A DNA stretch of 64,000 bases, from positions 124,001 to 188,000 of the forward strand of contig NC_003284.9 of NCBI RefSeq assembly GCF_000002985.6, read 5' to 3'. The notes under the pieces were generated by a model. The model was given only the letters and a program-made list of their open reading frames with translations, made no database searches and was not told the DNA's origin. The stretch is from Caenorhabditis elegans. Lineage: Eukaryota; Nematoda; Chromadorea; Rhabditida; Rhabditidae. This document shows positions 43,090-53,395 of the stretch, piece after piece. Made by a program: the position numbers and the translations under genes. Every line of letters starts with the position of its first letter. Position 1 is the first letter of the stretch.

Positions 43090-44335
43090 AAAATTCGGCT
43101 TTCCCACGGAAAACTACCCCTACGCCCCATTTTTCAGAGATTTAGTGCAATTTTGCGTCAAATCTGGTGTTTTGGGTTACTGTAGCGTGGTGTTTTCGAA
43201 TTTTTTAGTTTTAAACCGTGAATTTTAATTTAAAATCGTGAAAACTCGAGATTTTTCTGAAAAAGTTCAAAAACTGGACTTGAACTCACAATTCTTCAAT
43301 TTTCGAGTCGATTTTCAAATTCTCCGTGCCAAAAAACCCCTAAGCCCCACTTTTCAGAGATTTAGTGCAATTTTGCGTCAAATCTGGTGTTTTGGGTTAC
43401 GTGTTTTGGGTTGTAGCCTGGTGTTTGCGGACTTGGCACCTGATTTTACGGAATTTTGCACTAAAATCTTGAAAACATGAGTTTAGCGGTAAAATTGCAT
43501 GGGGAATTCGAATTTTCTAGTTTTAAACTGAAAATTTTAATATAAAACGGTGAAAATTCGAGATTTTTCTTAAAATTTGAAAAAAAAACTAGACTTCAAC
43601 TCTGAATTTTTCAATTTTCGAGTCGATTTTCAGATTCTCCGTGCCAAAAAACCCCTAAGCCCCACTTTTCAGAGATTTAGTGCAATTTCGCGTCAAATCT
43701 GGTGTTTCAGGTTACTGTAGCGTGGTGTTTGCGGACTTGACACCTGATTTGACGGGAAATTGCACTAATGAGCTGAAATTTGAGGTCAGGGAGTAAAATT
43801 GTATGGGAAATTCAAATTTTCTAGTTTAACACCGTAAATTTTGATCTAAAACTGGGAAAATTCGATATTTTTCAAAAAATTTCGAAAAAAGTTCAAAAAC
43901 TGAGTTTAAACTTCAAATTAATCGAAATTTAAGTCGATTTTCGGTTTTCATAGCCAAAATTACTCCTACACCCCTATTTTCAGGATTTTAGTGCAATTTT
44001 GCGTCAAATCTGGTGTGTTGGGTTACTGTAGCACGGTGTTTGCGGACTTGGCACCTGATTTTACGGAATTTTGCACTAAAACCTTGAAAACATGAGTTTA
44101 GCGGTAAAATTGCATGGGGAATTTGAATTTTCTAGTTTTAAACTGAAAATTTTAATATAAAACGGTGAAAATTCGAGATTTTTCTGAAAATTTGGAAAAA
44201 AAAAACTAGACTTCAACTCTGAATTTTTCAATTTTCGAGTCGATTTTCAGATTCTCCGTGCCAAAAAACCCCTAAGCCCCACTTTTCAGAGATTTAGTGC
44301 AATTTTGCGTCAAATCTGGTGTTTCAGGTGTGTAC
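43090..44335 (+). repeat. tandem intronic repeat of about 290 bp, four copies
   Basis: Each unit contains CAGAGATTTAGTGCAATTTT, AAATCTGGTGTTT, GGTTACTGTAGC and GCGGACTTG. The matching inverted array is at 56480-57570. Confidence 0.85.
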
Positions 44336-44345
44336 CACCTGTATA

Positions 44346-44590
44346 CCAGCCGTGGACCGCACCTCCGGCGCGGCCCCCGACTTCTGGGGCTGAAAACTAA
44401 CTTTTTCTGAAACTACCGTAACCCTACAGTATTCCTACCGTACCACTATTGTACCACTACAGTACCCCGACTATATCCCTACACTAACCCTAACTCACTA
44501 TCCCCACAGAAGCCAAAACTTCACAGACTAGAAAGACTACATAGACTACAAACTATGGACACACAGAATAAGCGCTTTATATATAGTAAA
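44346..44590 (-). mobile_element. Helitron-like fragment interrupted by the next element
   Basis: CCAG at 44346 is preceded by A and followed by a GC-rich hairpin region (GGACCGCACCTCCGGCGCGG). This is the minus-strand form of a Helitron CTGG|T end. Tandem TACAGTA-rich sequence follows. The Helitron at 44591 starts immediately after TATATAGTAAA, so it probably landed inside this one; the 5' end was not located. Confidence 0.45.
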
Positions 44591-46125
44591 CCAGCCGCTG
44601 ACCGCGCCTACGGCAACGACTGGCACCATTAAAAGTATTTGACACACATACACTTCCAGAATTTTCTCGATTTTTCTAGAAAGTTCTGGAACATTCCAGA
44701 ATTTTCTCGATTTTTCTAGAAAGTTCTGGAACATTCCAGAATTTTCTCGATTTTTCCAGAAAGTTCTGGAACATTCCAGAATTTTCTCGATTTTTCTAGA
44801 AAGTTCTGGAACATTCCAGAATTTTCTCGATTTTTCTAGAAAGTTCTGGAACATTCGAGAATTTTTTCGAAATTTTCAGAAGATTCTAGATTTCCAGAAT
44901 TTTAGAATTTTCAGAAAATTAAAATCCCCCGCCAAAATATTTTTCTCAGAAAATTTAAATTTCCCTCCAAAATTTTTTCTCCGAAAATTTAAATTACCCG
45001 CCAAAATATTTTTTCAGAAAATTTAATTTTCCCTCCAAAATTTTTTCTCCGAAAATTTAAATTACCCGCCAAAATATTTTTCACAGAAAATTAAAATTTC
45101 CCTCCAAAATGTTTTTTTCAGAAAATTCAAATTTCCCTCCAAAATATTTTTTTCAGAAAATTTAAATTTCCCGCCAAAATTTTGGATCTTACCACGGTGG
45201 GTCTCACCACGACGGGTCTCACTACGATGGGTCTCACCACGACGGGTCTCACTACGATGGGTCTCACCACGATGGGTCTCACCACGATGGGTCTCACTAC
45301 GATGGGTCTCACCACGATGGGTCTCACTACGATGGGTCTCATCACGATGGGTCTCACCACGACGGGTCTCACTACGATGGGTCTCACCACGATGGGTCTC
45401 ACAACGATGGGTCTCACCACGATGGGTCTCACCACGAAGGGTCTTACCACGATGGGTCTCACCACGATGGGTCTCACCACGATGGGTCTCACCACGACGG
45501 GTCTCACTACGATGGGTCTCACCACGATGGGTCTCACCACGATGGGTCTCACCACGACGGGTCTCACCACGATGGGTCTCACCACGACGGGTCTCACCAC
45601 GATGGGTCTCACCACGATGGGTCTCGCCACGATGGGTCTCGCCTTTAATTTTCCAGAAGGTTCTAGAACAATCCAGAATTTTTTCGAATTTTCCAGAAGG
45701 TTCTGGAACATTCTAGAATTTTCCAGAAATTCCCAGAAGGTTCTGGAACATTCTAGAATTTTCTAGAATTTTCCAGAAGGTTCTGGAACATTCTAGAATT
45801 TTCCAGAAATTCCCAGAAGGTTCTGGAACATTCTAGAATTTTCCAGAAATTCCCAGAAGGTTCTGGAACATTTCAGAATTTTCCCGAAGTTTCCAATATC
45901 CCTTCAAAAGGCGAAAAGTCAATTTTTCCCAAACTACAGTTATCCTACAGTACTCCTACAGTACTCCTACAGTACTACTACAGTACTACTACAGTACCCC
46001 GACCATATCCCCCTACTAACCCCAAACTAATGTCACTCCAACAGCCGAAAACGCCTTGCCTTTGTAAGCTATGACGTCACTTCTTAACAAACGGACACTA
46101 TTTTTTTATATATAGGTAATGATGA
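44591..46125 (-). mobile_element. complete non-autonomous Helitron (1535 bp)
   Basis: Same ends as the 37236-38055 element: minus-strand A|TCATCATTACC at 46125 and hairpin plus CTGG|T at 44591. The hairpin is shorter here. Inside are five 40-bp heat-shock-element units (44656-44860), inverted GCGGGAAA-like units (44925-45180), about 31 units of a 15-bp repeat (45184-45645) and further TTCnnGAA repeats (45650-45890). No Rep/helicase gene. Confidence 0.85.
45184..45645 (+). repeat. 15-bp minisatellite GGGTCTCACCACGAT, about 31 units
   Basis: The unit length is a multiple of three and stop-free, so long ORFs occur on both strands (GLTTM and PIVVR repeats); these are not genes. A nine- to ten-unit version is at 37575-37712. 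The unit resembles the dispersed motif GATGGGTCTCGCCACGAT found in the chk-2/YIPF promoter. Confidence 0.95.
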
Positions 46126-46345
46126 TAGGTATGTAGGTATGTAGGTATATAGTAATATAGGTTTAAATGTATATAGGTATGTAAGTATGTAGATATATAG
46201 GTATATAGGGCTATGTAGGTCTATATAGGTGTATAGATATGTAGGTATATAGTTATATAGGTCTATAGGTTATATAGGTTTATATGTATATAGGTATGTA
46301 GGTATGTAGGTATGTAGGTATGTAGGTATGTTATAAAGGCTTTAA
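46126..46345 (+). repeat. (GTATGTAG)n / (GTATATAG)n simple repeat
   Basis: About 220 bp of 8-12 bp tandem units built on AGGTATGTAGGTATATAG. Confidence 0.9.
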
Positions 46346-46479
46346 TTAGGTATGCAGGAATCTATGTATATATGATACTCTTTTTTGTTCACTCCAAAAA
46401 AAAAGCGTTCATGGTATGAAATTTCACATAGAAATCGAATTCTCGAACACTTTTCTCCGAAATTCAATCATTTTTACAG

Positions 46480-47822
46480 TACCCATCTCGTGTATTTGTC
46501 GGTGATACATTCTGCTACTGGTCCGGCATGACACTTGCAGTTGTATCGATTTTGGGACACTTCAGCAAGATTCTGATGCTCTTCTTCATTCCACAAATTA
46601 TCAATTTCCTCTATTCAATTCCTCAACTTTTCCATTTGGTACCGTGTCCACGTCATCGACTACCGAAATATGACCCGAAAACTGATACAGTCAGTATGAG
46701 CGTCGCTGAATTCAAGAAAACCGATTTGAAACGAGTTGGAGCACTTTTTATTACAATCTGCAAGTCTATTGGAATGCTTCATGTGAAAGAAGTGGAGAAG
46801 GATGGGGAAATGTATGTGATGCGGAATTTTCTGAAGAAAAAGTGGCAAAAATACGGGATTCGGAAAGAAATTGCTGGTTTTTCAATGAAAAAGTTGAAAA
46901 ATTCGGAAAATTCGAATAAAAATCAAAGTTTCACACAAAAAAATTTTAATTTTTCAAAAATTCAAATTTTCACTGAAATTTTCTAATTTTTACCGAAAAA
47001 TTCAAATTTTCAATGAAAAATTCAATTTTCACTGAAATTTTCTAATTTTTACTGAAAATTTTTAATTTCCTCTGAAAAATTCAAATTTTCACTTAAAAAT
47101 CCAAAATTTCCCAAAAAATTCAATTTTTCTTTGAAAAATTCAAATTTTCACTTAAAAATTCAAATTATTACTGAAAAAATCAAATTTTCACTGAAATATT
47201 CAAATATTCATTTAAAATTCAAAATTTCACTGAAAAATTCGAATTTTCTAAAAAATTTCACAAAAAATTCAACTTTTCCCTAAAAAATTCAAATTTTCAC
47301 TCAAAAGTTCAAATGTTCACTGAAAAATTCGAAATTTTCCAAAAAAATCAATATTTCCTTCAAAAATTCAAAATCTCCAAAAAATTTACTGAAAAATTCG
47401 AAATTTCGCAAAAAAATCAAATTTTCTCTGAAAAATGCCAGATTTTAACTCAAAAATTCAAATTTTCCCTTGAAAAATCAAATTTTCACTGAAAAAGTCA
47501 AATTTTCACTAAATCATTTTTTAACCCGAAAACTGCGATTTTTCAAAAAAAAAATTGGAAAACTATAGAAAATGTATAACGTTTCAAATGAATATTGTAA
47601 TGAGAACGTTACTGAAAATTTAATATCTTACGAATTTTCCTTTTTTCCAGCTATCTCCAAATCAACAATCTGACAATCATCAATTTGGTGCTGAAATTCG
47701 CCGGACCCCTTCACGAGAAGACCCTCAATGATGTGCTAATGAGCATTCAAATTCTGTGCTCATTACTCGCATTCTTTATTAGATTCTATCTTGCTTCGTT
47801 GTTTTATGATGTTGTTGAATAG
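46480..47822 (+). pseudogene. ALG7/DPAGT1 (dolichyl-phosphate GlcNAc-1-P transferase), C-terminal exons
   Basis: Exon 46480-46811 opens after TTTTTACAG and codes VFVGDTFCYWSGMTLAVVSI, LFFIPQIINFLYSIPQLFH and PCPRHRLPKYDP, hallmark segments of the DPAGT1 C-terminal membrane region. Exon 47651-47822 adds NNLTIINLVLKFAGPLHEKT and a last membrane span ending DVVE-stop. The splice (GAAAT/GTATGT to TTTCCAG/C) restores the frame. The enzyme makes GlcNAc-PP-dolichol, the first step of N-glycan assembly at the ER, and is the tunicamycin target. All N-terminal exons (more than half the protein) are missing; upstream lie the simple repeat and Helitron. The remaining exons show no lesion, so truncation may be recent. 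Confidence 0.85.
47000..47540 (+). repeat. degenerate minisatellite CACTGAAAAATTCAAATTTT in the ALG7 intron
   Basis: Roughly 25 loosely conserved units of 18-24 bp fill the intron. Confidence 0.75.
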
Positions 47823-47855
47823 ACTATTCTAGTTACTATGTATATATATATATTA

Positions 47856-48634
47856 GGTCTCCAAATAAGTTCCGGGTCAAAAATCATAACTTTGTTCGCT
47901 GCGTATCGATTTTTATGAAACTTTGGGAATCCATATTATCAACTATGATCTTTCATTTGGCAATAGTCACAAAATTTTTGGCCATCCGAAGTGCCCTAAC
48001 TCGGAGCCAATTTTATCAGACATTTTTCAGATCTCGCTTCTTTTCAGGTTTCAATTGAGGTTTATGTGCGGATTTTGCTAATTTTAATACACAATGCAAG
48101 AAAACAAAAAAAGCTTGGAAAAAATTCCGTCCAAAAAAATTTTTTTCGTCGGTCGTCAAAAAATCTTCAAAAAAATTTTTGTCGAAAATTCTTGATTTTT
48201 TATACAAAAATGATGTAACCAAGTGTAAACTATTTTTACACATATAAATCATTTGAGTTTAACTTTTGGATCTCGAGAAATACTCCAAAAACTCAAAATT
48301 AATTCGAAAAAGCTGTGTTTTCTGTTATTATTTTAGTGTGACGCACTAAATTGAAATGTTTTGTATGTGTAAAAATAGTTTGTACATGGTTACATTATTT
48401 TTGTATAAAAAATCAAGAATTTTTGTTTTTTTTTTGAAGATTTTTTGACGACGGTCAAAAAACATTTTTTTTTGAACGGATTTTTTTCCAAACTTTTTTT
48501 GTTTTCTTACATTGTGTACTAAATTAAGCAAAATCTGCACACAAACCTCAATTGAAACCTGAAAAGAAGCGAGATCTGAAAATTGTCGCAGCGAACAAAG
48601 TTATGATTTTTGACCCGGAACTTATTTGGAGACC
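47856..48634. mobile_element. mariner-like foldback MITE (779 bp)
   Basis: Inverted ends GGTCTCCAAATAAGTTCCGG ... mirrored at 48634, with TA on both sides (47854-47855 and 48635-48636) as for Tc1/mariner elements. The ends resemble mariner-family termini. The interior is also palindromic (48015-48260 mirrors 48370-48560). No transposase ORF. Confidence 0.8.
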
Positions 48635-48659
48635 TATATATATATATATAGTTATTATG

Positions 48660-49179
48660 GTCACTAGAAGTAGTGTCAAATTTTGGGAAATTTCAGCAAA
48701 AAAGTAGTTAAAAGTAGTTCCCTAATTGATCATTGCTAATACGTTGAAAAACGTTGATTTGCTCCATCAGCCGAGTCATCAGCCGCACAGCCCTACTTGT
48801 TTTTTCTCAGGAGTTTCATGAATTTTAGTAAAATTCTGTGCCTGAAAGTTTCTGGATTACCGTGAATTATCGTAGTTTGATGTGCAGGCAGATACAATAT
48901 CTCCTACCGTATCCATTTTCATTTTGGTCTTCTGGCGCGAAATTTTGATTATCATTTTATTTTAGGCCTTTGACTGAAACTCTTGTTTTTTTGCAATTTT
49001 ATTTTTGAAATTCAGCGATTTTTTATCATTATTAAGAAAAAAAATAGTTTTGAGATGCATTTTCAACTTTTCTCGTTGAAACGACAATTTATCCTCTAAA
49101 CTCGTGCTATTTTTCTGTTCGTTCTGCAAAAATTTTGATTTTCAGGTATAATCAAACACTACTCTGTATCGTATCAACG
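48660..49179. other. intergenic, presumed upstream region of the GLH gene
   Basis: No coding exon. Sequence is A/T-rich with no repeat family that I recognise. Confidence 0.4.
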
Positions 49180-52100
49180 ATGAGGTATCCCTTTAACAAA
49201 CTAGATAATTTGCAAATTCTTATTTTTTTCAGTTTCTCCGATGACGGATGGGGCGCGGAGGCCGAAGTGAAAGTCGCGGAAGATGTTCCGGAAAAGAACG
49301 TTCCGCCGCCAGTGGAACCACCAAGAGCTCCCCAAAGTACTGCTATCAAGACGGAGCCGGAAAGAAACTCCGATGAGCCATCAGCTGGATTTGGAATTGA
49401 TCCGATTACCACTAGCAAGACTTTCGGAAGTCAAACAACACCAAAAACTGAATTCGGTGGAGCACCATCGTTGTCTGGGTTCGGTGGAAACGCTGCTGCT
49501 GCTGCTGCTGCAAACAAGACTTCGTTCGACCAGCAAGGTAACGGATTTGGTGGAGCAGCGAAACATGGATTCGTTGGAGTCGGAGGGGCGCCGTCTTCAT
49601 TTGGTGCTAACGTTATTCCTGCCAGCAAGCCATCTCGCGGGCATAAAACAACTGGATTTGGCGGAGAACCGAAACATGTGTCTGGTGGAGCATTCTCGTC
49701 TGCAAATAAGACTTCTTTTGATCAACAAGATAAAGGATTCGGCGGGGCAGCAAGTTCAGGATTCGGAAACGGATCTATGCTGACAAACCAGAAAGTTGGA
49801 TTAGAGAATCAAACCACTGGAGTCGGTGCAAGTGAAGTTCCTACGAGCAAGCCGTCTTCTTTCGGACAACAACCAGCAGTGGTTTCAGGTAAGGATATTA
49901 TGAGAAGTCTTGTTTTTATCATCTCTTTTTTTTAAAGAAATGTCTCTTGACGTTCGTATTTTCAGGATTTGGAGGTGCTGCGAAAATGGGATTCGGTGGA
50001 TCATCCTCGTCTGGATTCGGTGGTCAGAAAGCGGGCGCCACGGAGAGCTCTGGATTTCCAACCAAAGAAACATCTACATCCCAGCCAGGATTCGGAGGAG
50101 ATTTCAGTACAGGATTCGGAAGTGGTTTAAAAGCTGGATTTGGTTGTCATGGAGCAGGCGCTGCGGAGAACTCTGGATTACCAACGGAAACAACCGGTTT
50201 CGGAGGAAAACTCCCCTCGGCTGGATTTGAAGCTTCTTCATCAAATGAATCTGCTTTTGGCCAACAATCTAAGGGATTTGGTGGAGCAACGAAAAACGGA
50301 TTCGGAGGAGATTCCAGTTCATCGTTCGGAAGTGGTTCTAAAGCTGGATTCGGTGGAACATCCTCGTCTGGAATCGGTGGTCAAAAACCGGGTGCCACGG
50401 AGAGCTCTGGATTTCCAACCAAAGAAACATCTACATCTGGAGGAACTTTTGGCTCTGGTTTCGGAGGAAAGCCGACCTCGACTGGATTTGGTGCTCCATC
50501 AACAACAGATTCTTCTTCCGGTCAACAAACTGCAGGATTTGGTGGCGCATCGAAGCTAGGATTCGGTGGTCATAGAGCAAGCACTGCAAAGAATTCGGGA
50601 TTACCAACGGAAACAACCGGTTTCGGAGGAAAACTCCCCTCGGCTGGATTTGGAGCTTCTTCATCAAATGAATCTGCTTTTGGCCAACAATCTAAGGGAT
50701 TTGGTGGAGCAACGAAAAACGGATTCGGAGGAGATTCGAGTAACAGTTTTGGAAAGCGAGACTCTGGCTTTGGTGGTCCACAAGATCAAGGATTTGGCGA
50801 CACTGATGCACCTTCAAAATCCGGCCTTGGAAGCTTCAATACAGGAGGTGGAGCTGCCAAATCAGCTTTCGGAGCCGCTGGCTTTGGTTCCAGTTCAAAC
50901 TTCGGCAATGGAAACACGTTTGGGGAGCCCAGTCAGTTTTTTTTATCCCATGACTAATCTAAAATCAATGTTTATAGGCGACAATCAACGTGGCAATTGG
51001 GATGGCGGAGAGCGACCAAGAGGATGCCATAATTGCGGCGAAGAAGGTCATATTTCGAAAGAATGTGATAAGCCAAAAGTCCCACGTTTTCCTTGCCGAA
51101 ATTGTGAGCAACTTGGTCACTTTGCTTCCGACTGTGATCAGCCCCTGCCGCAACTGTGGAATAGAAGGTCATTTTGCTGTCGATTGTGATCAACCAAAAG
51201 TGCCTCGAGGCCCCTGCCGCAACTGTGGACAAGAAGGTCATTTCGCAAAAGATTGTCAGAACGAGAGAGTGCGCATGGAGCCAACAGAGCCATGTCGTCG
51301 TTGCGCTGAAGAAGGCCATTGGGGTTACGAGTGTCCGACCAGACCAAAAGATTGTAAGTTAGCTCGATACCTTATGTATAAAATATATAATTTATTTCAG
51401 TGCAAGGAAACTTCCTCGAATCGTATGATTTTGTCTTCACGCCAGACGATAAAATGTTTGAAGATGCAGTCAATAACGATGATAAAATCGACTTCGATCA
51501 GAAGGTTGTGGCATCCACTGGAAAGGTTGAAATTCCTGACATGGCATCATTCGATGGTTTCAAAGTTCTCCCACAAGACCTCCATGACAACTTGAAGCGC
51601 ATGAAGATGAACAGACCAACACCGATTCAAAGAGCGTCGTTCTTCCCGATCATGCATGGCGACGATGTTGTTGCATGTGCACACACTGGAAGTGGAAAAA
51701 CACGTAAGGAAGATATCTTCCGTTCCATTTCTAAAAATTGTATTTCAGTTGCTTTCTTGATACCATTCGTCATCAAGCTGATGGAAGAATTTGAGAAAGA
51801 TCGAGACGTCACTGATGAGAAACCTTCTCCAAGGTAAGAAATTCCGATGAAAAAATAATCACTGTATCTTTATTTTTAGACTTCTCATTGTTGCTCCCAC
51901 TCGTGAATTGGTTAACCAAACGTTCACAACTGCTCGCCAGCTGACATATGAAACGGGATTGAAGTGTGGATTGGCCTTCGGAGGCTACTCTCGTAATGCC
52001 AACGTGCAACACCTGCGAAGTTTCAGTCAGCTCAACATTTTGGTTGCCACTATGGGAAGACTGCAGGATTTCGTGAATGCCGGAGAAGTATCTCTTTCAA

Positions 52101-53000
52101 AAATGAAATACATCGTACTGGATGAAGCTGATCGTATGGTCGACAGCATCGACTTTGGAGAGGAAGTGAGCAAGATTATCGGATCGCCGGGGGAGCGTAC
52201 TCAGCAAACTGTGCTGTTTAGGTATTGGCTAGTATTTTCAAGGGATTTTTCAAAATAAAGTGTTTTCAGTGCATCCTTCTCTGAAGATCTTCAATCCGAC
52301 GACCTGCCAAAGTTCGTCAAAGAGGGTTACACTATGCTGCAAGTCGACAAGTTCGGAACAGCTAATGAAAAGATCGACCAGAAGATTCTTCCTGTGCCTC
52401 GAACCGAGAAACGAGACGCGATTTACAAGCTTCTCGGAATTGATGAAAACACTGTGACTCTCTTGCCGGACGCACCCATCGAGAAACAAAAGACGCTGAT
52501 CTTCGTGAACTCGGTGAAGTTCTGTGACACTCTTGCGGCTCTCATCTCGAGTGCTGGCGTTAGCACTATTTCGGTAATTAAAATTTAGAATTATATGAGC
52601 AAAAACAATTTTTCATTTTCAGATGCATAGCTACCAAAATCAAGAACAGCGTGATCGTACATTGGATGATTTCCGTCGTGGTAAATACTAGTGTATGGTA
52701 GCTTCGAATGTGTGTGCTCGTGGATTGAATATTGCCGGGCTCGATCATGTCGTCAACTACGATATGCCGGATAAAAATGGCTTTGATGAGTATGTCAACC
52801 GTATCGGACGTACTGGAAGAGCTGGATTCACCGGAACGTCGACTGCATTCGTTGACGTGGAGAACGACACGGACATTATTCCATGCCTCGTCAGTATCTT
52901 GAACGAAGACAAGAAAGAGGTTCCAGAGTGGCTCACCGAAGGAGCTGGACATCAGGAAGAAGGTGGCGACGATTGGAATGAGCAGGAGCAGGAGTGGTGA
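49180..53000 (+). pseudogene. GLH/Vasa-type germline DEAD-box helicase with two lesions
   Basis: Exons: 49180-49184, 49233-49888, 49966-50931, 50978-51353, 51401-51703, 51749-51833, 51880-52221, 52270-52573 and 52623-53000. The protein begins MSFSDDGWG. It has about 500 residues of GFGG/FG repeats, five CCHC zinc knuckles ([14 protein letters not shown] ... [14 protein letters not shown]), then a DEAD-box core: Q motif RPTPIQ, AHTGSGKT, APTREL, LDEADRM, SAS, ARGLNIAG and NRIGRTGR (Asn where the family has His). The acidic EW tail is typical of Vasa proteins. P-granule RNA helicases of this type act in germline small-RNA pathways. Lesions: about 17 nt missing between knuckles 2 and 3 (near 51140) shifts the frame, and TAG at 52689-52691 replaces a CAG codon in GKYQC. 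It looks recently disabled, since the rest is well preserved. Confidence 0.85.
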
Positions 53001-53395
53001 AGCACCTATCACAGTTTTATAATTTAATGTTTAAATGTATTTCGTTGCTCTATGACGATTTTTATTCCTGGTATTTGTTTTGTTAGGCCCCTGCGATTCA
53101 TTCGCCAACTTTTATGAGCCTGAAGTTACAAAGAATAAGTTTATGTTAATTTCAATGTTTTAGTTATAGTTTTATCATTTTTCTCCCGTTCTTTCAGTAA
53201 ATATATCTGAACTTTTTTATTGTAATGAACTATTGACTTTATTAGAAGAGCTTCATTTAAAGAATTTTACACAAAATCATAAGACAATTATTTGACTAAT
53301 GTTGACAGATATGAGTCATAAAATATGAATAAACGCAGAACATTCTCTCGACTCTCAATGTATCAATCTTTTTTAGGCATAATCCGAAGTAAACC

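Larger units (their letters stand above)
42150..44335 (+). repeat. left arm of a 2.2-kb inverted duplication (YIPF4/chk-2 heads)
   Basis: Reverse complement of about 56480-58775, covering chk-2 exon 1 and part of intron 1, the shared promoter region, YIPF4-like exons 1-2 and most of intron 2. The outer break is in chk-2 intron 1. The inner break near 44335 meets a Helitron-like end. About 12 kb separate the arms. Confidence 0.9.

Noticed and set aside
45182-45766. Long overlapping ORFs on both strands (194 codons each)
   Set aside because: They translate a stop-free 15-bp minisatellite (GLTTM or PIVVR repeats) inside a Helitron; there is no start context or conserved domain. The same holds for 37538-37949.
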